Positions 46,778 to 58,059 are shown, counted from the first letter of the stretch. The stretch is 64,000 nt of DNA from Alitta virens (GCA_932294295.1 OW028584.1:4265407-4329406), one strand, 5' to 3'. The notes: generated from the sequence alone by a model not told the origin. A program made the numbers and translations.

Positions 46778-47966
46778 TTACACAGGTTCTGCAGCCCTTG
46801 CAAGGTGAGCATCTGCACCCTTATGGAGGAATATCTCTTCAAGGTCTGAAAATGTCCTTTTCGTGCACGAGTCATTCTCCCATCTTATTCTTCCTGCTAA
46901 TATCCACCGTAGTGGAGTCATCAAATCTTTATCTCTGGCATTCACATTCTCAGTTGTAGTGAGATTCAGAAAGAGGGGCAATAGTTTGTCTGCTGCATCT
47001 GGATGTTCAGAAATGCCTTCTGATAGGATATGCAGAGGAGTCCTCCCATCACAGTCTATGGCATTCACATTCTCAATTGTAGTGAGATTAGGAAAGAGGG
47101 GCAATAGTTTGTCTGCTGCATCTTCATGTTCATAAATGCCTTTTGTTAGGATATGCAGAGGAGTCCTCCCATCACAGTCTATGGCATTCACATTCTCAGT
47201 TGTAGTGAGATTAGGAAAGAGGGGCAATAGTTTGTCTGCTGCATCTGAATGTTCAGAAATGCCTTTTGCTAGGATATGCAGAGGAGTCCTCCCATCACAG
47301 TCTATGGCATTCACATTCTCAGGTGTTGTGAGATTAGGAAAGAGGGGCAATAGTTTGTCTGCTGCATCTGGATGTTCAGAAATGCTTTTTGCTAGGATAT
47401 GCAGAGGAGTCCTCCCATCACAGTCTATGGCATTTACATTCTCAATTGTAGTGAGATTAGGAAAGAGGGGCAATAGTTTGTCTGCTGCATCTGAATGTTC
47501 AGAAATGCCTTTTGCTAGGATATGCAGAGGAGCCCTCCCGTGTTCATCAGTCACGTCAAGTAGGGTAGGCTTATACTCAATTACCATGGAAACAGTTCTG
47601 TGACATTGCTCAGAAAAGTCAGCTGGCACTTCTTCGGGGAAATATTTCCAATGGCAGCTGAGCAATGCATGCAACACAGTGCCGTGGGGTTCCCAGTGGT
47701 TGAGACATTTCTCAGTCAGCAATAATGGAAGGAAGTCCATCAATGCACTAGTTAGATGCTCTGTGTTTGCAATAAAAGGGAATATTCCCTGGAAAAAGTT
47801 GTGCAGAGTAGATTCAACTTGACCTTCTGGTATCCATGTTGGATCTGCCCCTTTATTAAGCAGCAATTTCAAAATATCGATCAGTTGGTGAGTCCATTGG
47901 AATGTCCACTCGTCCACTTCAAATATATACCTTGCATTCATAATGAGATGGCCAATACACTCTGTC
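46778..47966 (-). CDS. Gene B last exon: ankyrin-repeat protein
   Basis: The acceptor is tttacattcag at 47967-47968; the first base completes an AGG codon with the microexon at 48673-48707. The exon codes 395 residues to TAA. An N-terminal part (ECIGHLIMNARYIFEVDEW, then ILKLLLNKGADPTW) ends in an ankyrin-like helix pair. It leads to five consecutive 41-residue ankyrin repeats of the form NAIDCDGRTPLHILAK...SEHPDAADKLLPLFPNLTT, and finally to LEEIFLHKGADAHLARA. The repeats are 123 bp each and almost identical at DNA level, including silent positions. There is no enzyme domain, so it is a scaffold or recognition protein; its partner is unknown. The exon is intact. Gene A, an ankyrin and nucleotidyltransferase fusion on the same strand, starts 21 kb downstream. 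Confidence 0.85.
46930..47553. repeat. Five tandem 123-bp repeats coding ankyrin units
   Basis: gtctatggcattcacattct recurs every 123 bases (about 47054, 47177, 47300 and 47423), with diverged outer units. The three-base-compatible period keeps both strands largely open, which explains the long antisense frames here. Confidence 0.9.
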
Positions 47967-48672
47967 CTGAATGTAAATAATTTTTGCTATTATCATGAAA
48001 AATAACAGATATTTAACTCTGAGCATGCAATGTTATTACATGTGACACCATCTATAGCTGTAGCAAATACACGAATGCTGAAAATTGTGGATATAAACTG
48101 ACTGAAATTATTGCAAGTATGGATTGATAATTTATTAAATGTCAACCATTTAATCAAATTGTTGACTGGGTTTGATATATTTCTTTTAAATTAATTGGAC
48201 TCATTCTGTTTTCATTGCAAAGAAATGGGATGTGCAGATAGTTGCAATAGTCCTAAAATAAATTTTAATAGTTTTGTGTGTAGCTATCTTCCAAAGAGAG
48301 TCAAAATCAAAACCAGATAAGGAGCAAAAACCAACATAGATTTGATTATAATTCAAGGTAATGCATGGCCATGGTGTATAATATATATTTTTACAGCATC
48401 ACAAGAAAGACATGTTAATAAAATAGCAGATAGTTTTGATAAGCTGATACATGACTATTGAGAAGAAGTATATTTTACAGATGAGAGGCCTATTTTGCAC
48501 CGAAAGTATAAATTTTGGCCAAATATTTTAAAATTTGAAATTTAGGTTCATCAAGAAAGAATGGCACTGAACAATGTTTGAATTTATTCTCTCTGGAAAA
48601 TTAACGTTTGCAAAAGTGAATTAATCAAATCATAGGAAAACCACAACCATCATAGGCACACAGATGAGTTAC

Positions 48673-48707
48673 CTTATTGAAACGGATGCATCTGTTGTCA
48701 TCAATAT
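48673..48707 (-). CDS. Gene B 35-nt microexon
   Basis: Acceptor tttattttacag and donor aataag/gtaact flank 35 bases coding ILMTTDASVSI plus two bases of an Arg codon. It starts in phase 0, as the preceding exon ends, and ends in phase 2, exactly what the last exon needs. This phase fit is the main evidence. Confidence 0.65.
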
Positions 48708-49213
48708 CTGTAAAATAAATCAATTTATTTTTTTATTTTTTTTATTTTTATCTATTTTTTTCATAACCATTTCATAACTAAGTAAAAAGCAGAAGATAGT
48801 ATAAACCTGGAACACTTCTTATATATTTCCTTCATTACATTACATTAGATGTGCTGCAGAAATTCATCAGGAGCCAAATCATGAATAATTTACTTTTTGC
48901 ATAACCGAGAAAGCACCCCAAAAACCCATCATTTTTATCAGTAAAATTTCCAAAAAATAAAAGCACAAGTATCTGTTTGAATTTTTTTAAGTTTGTAGAA
49001 TGCAAATTTATAATGCACTCTCTACACAGTCATGTCTTGCTTTAATGGACTTCATTTTTTATGCGAACAGCTATTTTTGTCTCACTATGCAAACTGTGTG
49101 GGACACATAAGCCTATTTTGTCTATGTTATACTGCTGCATATGAGCAAAAGCCTTGGGAGCTTAGGTGTTTGGTATAGCCTGTAGAAAAATGTAATATTT
49201 TTTTTGTGTTTAC

Positions 49214-49351
49214 CTTGAGTATTGCCATGAATTCTTCTTGATGCTTTGCAAATACTTTTAAACTCTCTACATCCCTCATTTGCTGCACTAAGTGAGTAAA
49301 AGGCCCATCATGTGCTGTGTGTGAAATTGTGTTGTATACATCTGACATAAC
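49214..49351 (-). CDS. Gene B internal exon
   Basis: 138 nt (46 codons), phase 0 at both ends, between catttgcag and ctcaag/gtaaac. It reads VMSDVYNTISHTAHDGPFTH...QMRDVESLKVFAKHQEEFMA then ILK, an all-helical segment. It is part of the non-ankyrin N-terminal region of gene B; no domain recognised. Confidence 0.7.
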
Positions 49352-49904
49352 CTGCAAATGACAAAATGAAAAATTATTAATATTTATACGGAAAATATAG
49401 AAATATGTAGATATGTAAATTGATTGATTGTTTTATTGAATAAAGCTACTCTACCCAAAGGCTAATGACATGCTGCTTTAGGTTACAAATGTAATGTAAT
49501 AAAAGGAAATTTGTGTAAGTGTAGAAGATAATGATAAGCAACTGTGATGTTTAGGCCTATTAAATTTACATGAGTAACAATTTGGCATATTGCATTCTTC
49601 AATATAAGCCTCAACTGTCTTCTTTTTCACATATAATTTAAAACCGTGGAAGCTATCGGTGTTTTTTTTTTTTCTTTAAAAATACTTGGCATATTGTTTA
49701 ATGTTTTAGAACAGTTGTAGGATATACTGTGTCTGGCAAATTCATGTCTCACAGCAGGTAGCTTTAAATGTTAATATATCGGGTTACATATATGTGGGTT
49801 TTATTTTCTAGATTTTTTTTTTCATTTCATATGTGAAGTAATGAGGTTACAATGAATTTTCAAATTTAAAGCAAAAATATATAGTCCTGCAGTGCACATA
49901 GATC

Positions 49905-50400
49905 TTTAATTTTTAACATATTTAAATTTTGAAACAGCTCAGTGATCAATGGTAATGGCTCTTTGAGATGATACACATTATATTAAGAAGTGGGTTCGAA
50001 GGAAGTAGTTGTTTAATCTTTGTCATGATTTGCGGGGTTTTAGATATTTTCTTGGATATAGCTTCAATGTGATGAGTTCATTTCAAATGTGTGTCTATAG
50101 CTACACTCGAAAAGTTAAATCTATCTACAAATTCTGTCTTCATGCCACTTATGAATAAGTCTGGATGCTGTATTTTCTTTTGTGGTGTGTGGAATAATAT
50201 TGCTTTGGTTTTTTCTACATTTAAAGAGAGTTTGTTTACTTTTAGCCAGTCAGATATTGATTGTAATTCATTATTCAATATTTCAAAATTGTTTGTAAAG
50301 TCTGAATTTATATGTGTGAATAGTGTAGTGTCGTCTGCATACAGTAAAGGTTTACATTTTTGAGTCACATTAACTAAGAGAAAGACAAACATATTTCATG
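49905..50400 (-). mobile_element. LINE reverse-transcriptase fragment 1 (decayed)
   Basis: The minus-strand frame holds CKPLLYADDTTLFTH, the YADD catalytic motif of a non-LTR reverse transcriptase. It continues NNELQSISDWLKVNKLSLNV and EKTKAILFHTP, the usual sequence after the active site in CR1/Jockey-type elements. After a stop, THHIEAISKKISKTPQIM continues the same domain. Both ends are missing. It sits in the gene B intron between 49351 and 50773. Confidence 0.85.
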
Positions 50401-50772
50401 TAATCTTAATGAAATGAACCACTGGGTAGCATTTGAAACATATCAAATCAAATCAAATCAAATCTATTCCACATCAAATTTAAATTTTGTTCATAGCCAG
50501 CAGATGTCACTGGCATATTCATATGCTCTAATGGACAGCCAATAATACAGATGATTAGAAGTATATCTTAGATTAAAAGGGGTACCTTCTGGAGCAAATT
50601 TGTAAAGTACAAAATACGTAAAGTTGCTTTGGGATCTTTTACAGCAATCCATGGTTTATTTTCAAAGTATTTTCAACACACAAAAAGCCTTTATTATTTC
50701 CCAAGAGAATTTTTTAGTTGTTTCAATGTGAAATTATAATGTGTTTCTCAACAACAACTCAGATGGTCTTAC

Positions 50773-50966
50773 CTGAATTATTTCTACATAATAAGTAGAT
50801 TCAATCAAGAGACTTGCTTTGCCAACCATCTCCACCAACAGTTCAGGTTTCTGGCTGAGAATGTTATGCCCCTCTTCTCCCAGAATTTCCAATATTTTCT
50901 TGCCATGTTTGTTCAAGTGCTTCGGTTTTTTTCAGTTTTGATAATATCTTCTTGAACTTACCAGGC
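50773..50966 (-). CDS. Gene B internal exon with a frame problem
   Basis: Acceptor gtgctgcag, donor attcag/gtaaga (phase 0, fitting the next exon). The 3' part reads NKHGKKILEILGEEGHNILS...LLVEMVGKASLLIESTYYVE. Upstream a run of seven A (50914-50920) separates this frame from GKFKKILSKLKK, which would join as KLKKPKHLNKHGKK if the run had six A. Without a shift the frame hits TGA. So there is a likely homopolymer error or a frameshift. The segment is basic and helical, of unknown role. Confidence 0.6.
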
Positions 50967-51175
50967 CTGCAGCACAACAATTATAAGAAGAACTATACTT
51001 CTTCAAAAGATTCAAGAAAATAATAAAATATCCAAATATCAATCATTATTATTCTAATGCACAATGTAACTGGAGGAAAATGAAACTCAATTATATCATA
51101 TAATGCCGTACTACAAATATTTGGCCAGTAAACATTGACAATACAATCAACAGATATTTTTATTTTCTGAGATAC

Positions 51176-51308
51176 CTTCTGCCTTGTCTAGATTGTAGAA
51201 TCCCCATCTTTGCCAAGAACCACTTGAACCATCAACAGTGTGAATCAAAGTTGCTTGTGAAGTCTCCCTCTCACTGTGTGTTGCACTGCATGATTCACGC
51301 CATGTTCT
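51176..51308 (-). CDS. Possible further upstream exon of gene B
   Basis: Acceptor ttttccttcag and donor cagaag/gtatct enclose 133 nt, open in one frame for 44 codons (RTWRESCSATHSERETSQAT ... GSSGSWQRWGFYNLDKAE). Its phase-1 end joins the 50773-50966 exon only in the frame that contains TGA. So it may be spliced otherwise or belong to an untranslated leader. I found no start codon exon further upstream. Confidence 0.35.
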
Positions 51309-51920
51309 CTGAAGGAAAAGTGTTCACCATCAGAATTTCATTACATGCCGTATATGACATTCCTTTTGCACCTTCTTAAAATGTCTCTATTCAGGAAAAG
51401 CCTTTTTTTCTGAAATAATAGAAAATTTACTTGTAATGTACGAAACAAATTTCCTCAATGAGGATAAAGTATTTTCTATCTTCTATCTGTCTTCTTATAC
51501 TGTAGCACAAGTGAGGCAAAAACATGAATATCTTATCATTCATGCTGTTAAGCAAAACCCAGATTAGTATTGGTTGAAGAATTATGGAAAAAAAACTACC
51601 AATGGAAAGCAGCCCATGATTCACTGTCAGAAAGTTAACTGTGAATCTCTAGAACAATGAACCTGTTACAACAGTTTATGGATTTTGTACCTTTCATTTA
51701 GCAGAATTTCCTACTCCAAGCCAATATGGATTTCGTACCTTATGCTCAACAGAATTTGCTACTCCTGAACTATTTGACAGGATTATTTTACTTAGATGTA
51801 AGAACAAACAGTCTACAGATATACACCTGGATATTTTAAAGGCTTTCGACACATCCCAGTGAAGAATTTGAGCTCAGAGTGAGTTCAGCGTGAGTTTAGG
51901 AAAAGAAGTATCGGTAAATA

Positions 51921-52250
51921 CAGTGGACCCTTGTAAATCTGAAATTCGTTAAACCGAATCCTGCGCTATCAGAACGAATCAGCTTGGGAACAGATCTTCA
52001 CAATGTTAATTGGACTCGACAATCCGAATCCCACGGCTTTATGGGCACCGATTACACTTTTCTATGCACAAGCAATTCACTAATCCGAACAGTTGTATTA
52101 AGTGAAATTGACCCGCATCACAGTTTGTGTTTACCCAATTGGTGTCAGTCAGTCTGGCTGTCCTCTTGATTTATTCCGTGCATTGTCTTTAATTTGTTTA
52201 AATAGCAATTTGACAACAATCGCTTTACAGTTCAATAACCCTTGAAAAGT
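51921..52250 (+). mobile_element. Tigger/pogo-like non-autonomous element, copy 2
   Basis: It starts cagtggacccttgtaaatct after TA (51919-51920), then gaaattcgttaaaccgaatc. It follows the minus-strand copy at 45640-45919 throughout (agcttgggaacagatcttca, caatgttaattggactcg, gcaattcactaatccgaac). The two copies are in opposite orientation on either side of gene B, with their cag ends facing inward. Confidence 0.75.
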
Positions 52251-52915
52251 TTCTTGACAATTAAAATCTGTATGCCAAAACTCTATAATTAGCTATTGTC
52301 TGCATTAAGTTAGGACCTATTGTGTAATACATCTGATGAATCTACTAATGATTGCAATAAATTTGTAAATAACATAGGTATTGGCATAATATGATGTGAT
52401 ATATATAATAATATATATTCATATGATGTATAATATTTATTTATTCATTTAGCTATTTTAAAGACCACACAGTGGGAGCTAGTGAGAAAACACAGGTTGC
52501 GCTGCAGGCATCATTAAAATTGTTTAGTGTCCATCTGACAGGCAGGAGGTGGAACACCCAATACTAATGCATTTACCCTAACAAAATTTCATACAGTAAT
52601 ACTCTATATGACCTAGTGGTACCTTTTGATAGTTACAGTACTAGGAGAATGCCTACTTAGTGTGTTACACAATGGCAATTAGAGTCCAAGATGTCCTTAT
52701 TTTTAACTCTTACATTTCTTCATTTGTTAATAGCATGTGGACAGGTGTGAATAGATTAACATCCATCCTGTTCAGATTAATGCCAAATTAGCATCAATAG
52801 TATTGTATATACAATCTGCTAAAAGCAAGCCCACCATCTTCGCATAGCTACGCTAGGCGGTCTTGCTAGATTTCATGGCAAAGAGGTGGTTTATGGTCTT
52901 TGCTATGGCCCTGTA

Positions 52916-53117
52916 CTGGGGGGTGGGGGCCTAGCTCAGTGGTAGCGTACTGGGCTTCCAACCACTGGGTCCCGGGATAGGGTTCAATTCCCGGTCAGGC
53001 CTATGTTGGATGGCTGTTTCATCCTTCGTCTCATTGCCATGGTCCCTACCTGTCTTAATTAGCCCATCAGGTGCAGAAATACAGGACGTAAAACCCTAAT
53101 CCACCAACACCACCACC
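52916..53117 (+). mobile_element. tRNA-derived SINE, copy 1
   Basis: The head gcctagctcagtggtagcgt is an A box and gggttcaattcccgg a B box. The arm between (ctgggcttccaaccactgg) is like tRNA-Gly with a TCC anticodon. The body has ggatggctgtttcatccttc, gtctcattgccatgg and acaggacgtaaaaccctaat, with a CAC-rich tail. It is flanked by an exact 11-bp target-site duplication, atggccctgta (52905-52915 and 53118-53128). Inserted in the plus orientation and 75-80% like copy 2. It is not a functional tRNA gene: seven bases (atagggt) interrupt the T-arm region. Confidence 0.9.
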
Positions 53118-53139
53118 ATGGCCCTGTAGTGGTAAATAG

Positions 53140-54970
53140 GCCCGACAACGCAAATGACGCACAATCGTTTGAAAAGATCCAACGGTCAATGCAAGCCACG
53201 TTGCTGTGCTAAATATAGATACATTTTGTAAACACTGGCGCTGATTTGGCGCTCCACAGATCATCGCGACCAATCAGACTGCTATGTATGAACCAGGTAA
53301 TTAGGCCTATTTCTAGCATGGCCGGATTGTGTGCCCAAATACATATACATGGGCTAAGACAATGCTTCCAAAGGATAAAATGAAACTCAGCTATTATACT
53401 ATATTATACTAACACATACATAACAGTGTTAAAGAAGATATCTTAAATGTGTTAGGTATTATAATTCAAAATAAACCTGTAAGACAAATTTGTATTTAAT
53501 GGGTATTTAAGGTGGCTCGTTACCCGCGAACTTTTGATAGGAATCCCTTTAAAATAGGTTTATTTTATGTGTTTTGTCGTATAAAGCACAAATATGGAAA
53601 AAATTGGGGGGTCACCATGCAATCTTTTGAATTATTAGAGGTTTTCCAATACGGTGCCTTAAGCCAACAGGCCCAAATAATTCAGCTTTTTCACGGCTCA
53701 TTCTGTCTCATATCCAGCCTAATTATTTAAGTGCTATTCTATAACTACAAAATAAGACAATGTTATTGCATGTGGTAGACATTCAGGGACATTTTGAGAC
53801 CACTAATCAATAGCAATTCATAAGAGAACAATAATTTCAGGGCATCCGAAGTAAAAGCAAGCCAATTCAAAAAGTCTTAATTTTTTCAGGAACATTTTCA
53901 CTAATCTTGACTGTAAATTATTATTGTAATCCGTATGAGACAATAAAAAAGGGGGGGGGGGGGTCACCACGCTTGTTTTCTAGAAAAACTGACCTTTTTG
54001 TGATGTCCCCTTATTCGATCGATCTAATACTCAAAGCATCATTTACTCATATACTGTTCTCGCTTTTCACAAATTTTAAAGATATTGACCAGCAAAGCCA
54101 TAGACTTATAATATATCTTTTGGGCTATCTTTTGGTATATTTGGCATAATTTTAGTATTAGATTCTAATGAGTGTCATCCCTTTTTAGCTCTCTATGCCT
54201 ACTGCCATGTTCTCCTGCTATCCAGTGAAATTAAGAATATTACTTAATTTTGTTAAACCTATTGCACCTAGAATTATGAAATTTATAAACTATTTAGATA
54301 ATGACCTTCAGAACACAAAGCCAGATTTTGGTAATAATTGGTTCATATAACAAATGAGGAAAAAAATAAAAACACAGAGGTTACTTTTACGTCTAAAACC
54401 AGCTTTTAATGAGCATAATTCAATGTAGATTTTTATGACAAGTAATTATTGTAGCAGTGTATACTTTTAGTAAAGTGTGGGCCAGTAAGTATATGATGAC
54501 AAAAGTTGCATGGGATTATACTTAAAGCACCAATATTAATACCCTTCATAAGTCAGAATATTTTTTGCGCACTGCTACACATTATCAATTGTCATTCCCT
54601 TCAACTGTTGAATAGTTACTGGATTGTTTGGTCACTGATTTGCATTAAATCTATGGAATTAGATTAGTTACAGATTTGTACCACTAAAAATGCTATCCAA
54701 ATGAAAGAAAATGCTTTTAACTAATGAATTCAATAAACCCAATCCTACAAAATTTGCAAATATCGCAGAAATTCACTGCATCGGCTTTGTTTACATTTTA
54801 GCTAATGCATGAGAACGTAATGAAGAACATCGCCAATTCACGATTTCAAGGTTATTTTACGAAAATGATAAAAATGTGACGAAAATTGAAGGCATTGAAT
54901 AAAAATGCATTACAAACAGACGATGCCAATGACATTCATTTATGCCTCATTTTCATGTCATTGACCACAA
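53140..54970. other. No gene seen
   Basis: AT-rich sequence with a run of 12 G at 53951. The short open frames have no supporting signals. Confidence 0.5.
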
Positions 54971-54984
54971 AGGTACAATGCAAT

Positions 54985-56130
54985 GTAAAAAAATTTAAGA
55001 AGCGAATGGTCACAGCTCAGAACTGGCGTTCCCCGAGGATCTCTTTTAGGTCCGCTCCTCTTTAATATATTTATAAATGACTTTTTTGCTTGACCTTCAA
55101 ACCTCATGCAATGTATACTATTATGCAGATGATAATACCTTGTCATTCTCACACAGTAACCCTAGAATAATTAAAGAAAAACTTGAACAGGCCTCTACGC
55201 AAGCAGTTAAATGGTCCCATGTTAATTTTATGAAGGCTAACCCATCCAATTTTTAGGCAATATGTATAAGTAGAGATAATATTAACATTGACTTTGATTT
55301 TGGAGGACAGTTGATCAAATCAGAGACAAACGTTAAACTTTTAGGTATCAACATAGACAACAAGCTGAACTTTAATTACCATGTTTCAGTTATCTGTAAA
55401 AAAGCAGCTAGACAAATAAATGCACTTCAAAGGTTATGCAAATATATGGACCATACCAGCAAACTTAGGATATATGAATCATTTATATCATCAAATTTTG
55501 TATATTGCGCAATTGTATATAACACATTCACAGTAGGACAAGACAGGAAACTTGAGAAACTCAATGAAAGGGCAATACGCTTAGTATGCAATGACTATGA
55601 AAGTTTGTATAGTGATCTTTTAATGTAAAACAAGAAAAAGAATGCTTTATGTTATTAGGAAAATCACCTGAGGTGAATTTGTTTACAAGACCCTTCACAC
55701 TTTTTCACCACCTGTTGAAAGTCGGTTTTTTATGCGGCAAATTACACAGTACAATATGAGAGACAAGTCGAAATTAGTGAAGCCATCATACAATACTATA
55801 AAATATGGTATGAAATCTATATCAAGGTGCTTCAGTATGGAATGATTTACCTGTTCAAATTAAAGGAGTTGAAGAATATGCAAACTTTAGGCAATTGTTA
55901 AGAAACAGTAACTACTGCAAAAACTGTCAATATGTGGATCTTGTATTTTTTGTATACAAAATAACCTGTAATTTTACTAAGAACAATATATGTCATTTCT
56001 CATATCATTTGTAAATATTTGTCATCTTGTTTTTATTGTTATTTTATTTGCTGGTTAAAAGCTACTGTAGCTTATTTTCTTTGTTTTATTGTCACTACCG
56101 ACTGTAAAATAAAGTTTTATCTCATCTTAA
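54985..56130 (+). mobile_element. LINE reverse-transcriptase fragment 2 with 3' end
   Basis: The plus strand reads QLRTGVPRGSLLGPLLFNIF then INDFF (RT motif 4), YYADDNTLSFS (the catalytic YADD), and after a TAG the thumb region: NVKLLGINIDNKLNFNYHV, SVICKKAARQINALQRLC, YMDHTSKLRIYESFISSNF, VYCAIVYNTF. A frameshift and two or more stops show decay. The 3' end near 56130 has aaaataaagttttatctcat. It belongs to the Jockey/CR1-like group. Confidence 0.88.
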
Positions 56131-56340
56131 CACAATTTTCAGCTTTTTCCATTATAATGAGACAAATAGAATGAAACAAATTTCAAAACGTAGCTTAAAA
56201 AGTGAAAGTACAATAATTAAGATATGTTATGCAAAATTTAACTTGCTGTATTTAAAGGGATTTGAAAGAGTACCATATTTTTGCCTTATTACAAAATTAT
56301 ATATCATTAAATGTGATGAAACACCAAAATTATCTCTGCA

Positions 56341-56637
56341 TTATTTTAAACATATTATTACAGGCTTTTGTATAAATTTATGCAGAGCAGTGAGTGATTC
56401 TTGTCTGGGAATAGGATTTAAATTTTTGACTAGTTTATCTGCGATATGCCTATAGAATTCACAAGGGTTGCCATAAGTACCTGATGCTTTATTATTGTTA
56501 AGTTTTCTAATGTGTAAAGTTACTTCATCCTGTGTTATAACAGTCACATATAGATGAACTACAAAGGAATTTTGTGAATGAACATGGAAGGTATAATAAA
56601 ATAAGTATTCACTGGTTTTATTTGAGCCACATTGCAT
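56341..56637 (-). mobile_element. LINE reverse-transcriptase fragment 3 (N-terminal part of RT)
   Basis: The minus-strand frame has ITQDEVTLHIRKLNNNKASG then TYGNPCEFYRHIADKLVKNL and NPI. This is the start of a non-LTR RT domain (consensus KLKNNKASGPDGIPNEFLK). The piece ends abruptly and is unrelated in position to the fragment at 57111-57911. Confidence 0.75.
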
Positions 56638-56654
56638 TCTATTTGGCCCTGATA

Positions 56655-56805
56655 ACCAGTCAGTGTCTACGCTGAGGCAAGTATATCCCCACCCATGGGG
56701 TAAATGTGTAAAATGGGTGGCTCTTTCTTTTTCTCTCTCAACTCATCAATCAACCCTCGGTAACGGTAAGAACTTGCCTTAGAGTGCTGCACTTCCCAAA
56801 TCATA
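56655..56805 (+). repeat. Dispersed repeat family R1, copy 3
   Basis: gtgtctacgctgaggcaagt, acccatggggtaaatgtgta and agaacttgccttagagtgct match the inverted copy at 13800-13985. A TATA microsatellite follows. Confidence 0.65.
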
Positions 56806-57110
56806 TATATATATATATAGATTTTATTGACATGTAAAATATCATAAATGATACATATGTCATTCAGTTAAAAGATAACATGAAAGAGACATTAATGTAA
56901 GTACAGAAAGCAATAAAATTTCAATAATCAAGGTTCCAGCCACCAAGTTAACTTATAATACGTGTTTAAAATCCACATACACAATAGAAAAAAATACAAG
57001 CCGCTAATAAAAACATTTCACTCTCAAAGTCCAAAACATGACAAGCACATCATAACTAATAAACTAATAAACTAAATTAATAACTGTGTGGATACAGGAG
57101 ATGGTTTTCT

Positions 57111-57911
57111 CTACACATCAGCTTGAAGGAGAAACTTTCCTAAACTAATTAATAACTCAGGTTCCTTGTTTGTCATTATTGCTGTAAACTTAGTTATATC
57201 ATCTAGAGACAAGAAGTTGTTAATAAATTTAGTTGCATTCAAAAAAAGGTTAACACGGTGTTGCTCATTACCAGGACAGACAATCAAACAGTGAATTTCG
57301 TCTTCTACAAAGTTTAACGTACACTTTTCACATATTCTATTTGGAGCAGGAATTATTGGTTTATGGTGTCGACCTGTTTCAATCTTCAGGCTATGTGAAC
57401 TTGTCCTAAATCTAGCTATTTTAGTTAACACTTTGCGAATTTGTTGCAATTCAAGATAAGGTTCTATTCTACAATCAGTTTTAAATAGTTTATATGTCCT
57501 AAGTTTTGGTTGTTGTGAACTGTCATTTATTGCATTTATAAGTCGCTCATGTTCGGCTTCATAGAGTCTTAGTTTCACTGTGTTAGAGATATTATCAATG
57601 TCAAAGTTTCTGAGGTTACTAATATCATATTCAATGTTGCAGTTATTTAATACATGACACACTTTACTGAACCAGTTATTTCCATTTACTGCATTCACAT
57701 AAATTTCCTTCTGAAAATTTAAACATTTCTTAAGTAAACTGTCATCAGGTGCTCTTTCCAATCTTATCCAGTAATTCACCATTCTAATTTTCTGTCTGAC
57801 ATGCAATGGGAATCTACCTGTTTCACCATAGACTGCTAAAGATGGTGTTTGTTTTCTAACTCCTAATATGTTTTTAAGATATGCAAGTTGCAAATTTTCT
57901 AATTCAGGCAT
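57111..57911 (-). mobile_element. LINE ORF2 C-terminal fragment 4 (266 codons open)
   Basis: The minus-strand frame ends in TAG at 57111. It starts within ELENLQLAYLKNILGVRKQT then SLAVYGETGRFPLHVRQKIR and MVNYWIRLER, the well-known C-terminal region of invertebrate non-LTR retrotransposon ORF2 proteins. Near the end ICEKCTLNFVEDEIHCLIVC is the zinc-binding CxxC...HxxxC module. The frame is uninterrupted for 266 codons, so this copy is younger than the other three. The RT core is missing: sequence 5' of it turns into a TATC microsatellite at 57955, so it is 5'-truncated. Confidence 0.9.
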
Positions 57912-57954
57912 AGATTTTTCACTTGTCCATATTTCACTATTGTACTCCAGGATA

Positions 57955-58025
57955 GGTATATATATATATATTTATTTATTTATCTATATTATTTATTTAT
58001 TTATCTATTTATCTATCTGTCTATT
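57955..58025. repeat. TATA/TTTA/CTAT microsatellite
   Basis: Simple tetranucleotide array at the 5' border of LINE fragment 4. Confidence 0.9.
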
Positions 58026-58059
58026 ACTGTGGAATATATGGCCATTGAGTTTTGCTAAT

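Noticed and set aside
47136..47603. 155-codon plus-strand frame
   Set aside because: It is antisense to the ankyrin repeats; the open frame follows from the 123-bp period.
46778..51308. Gene B as the 5' part of gene A
   Set aside because: Gene B ends in its own stop after a complete ankyrin C-terminus, and gene A has its own start exon with a TATA box at 25509.
45640..52250. Composite transposon carrying gene B
   Set aside because: The two Tigger-like ends face inward rather than outward, and neither copy has a transposase or a shared target duplication spanning the gene.
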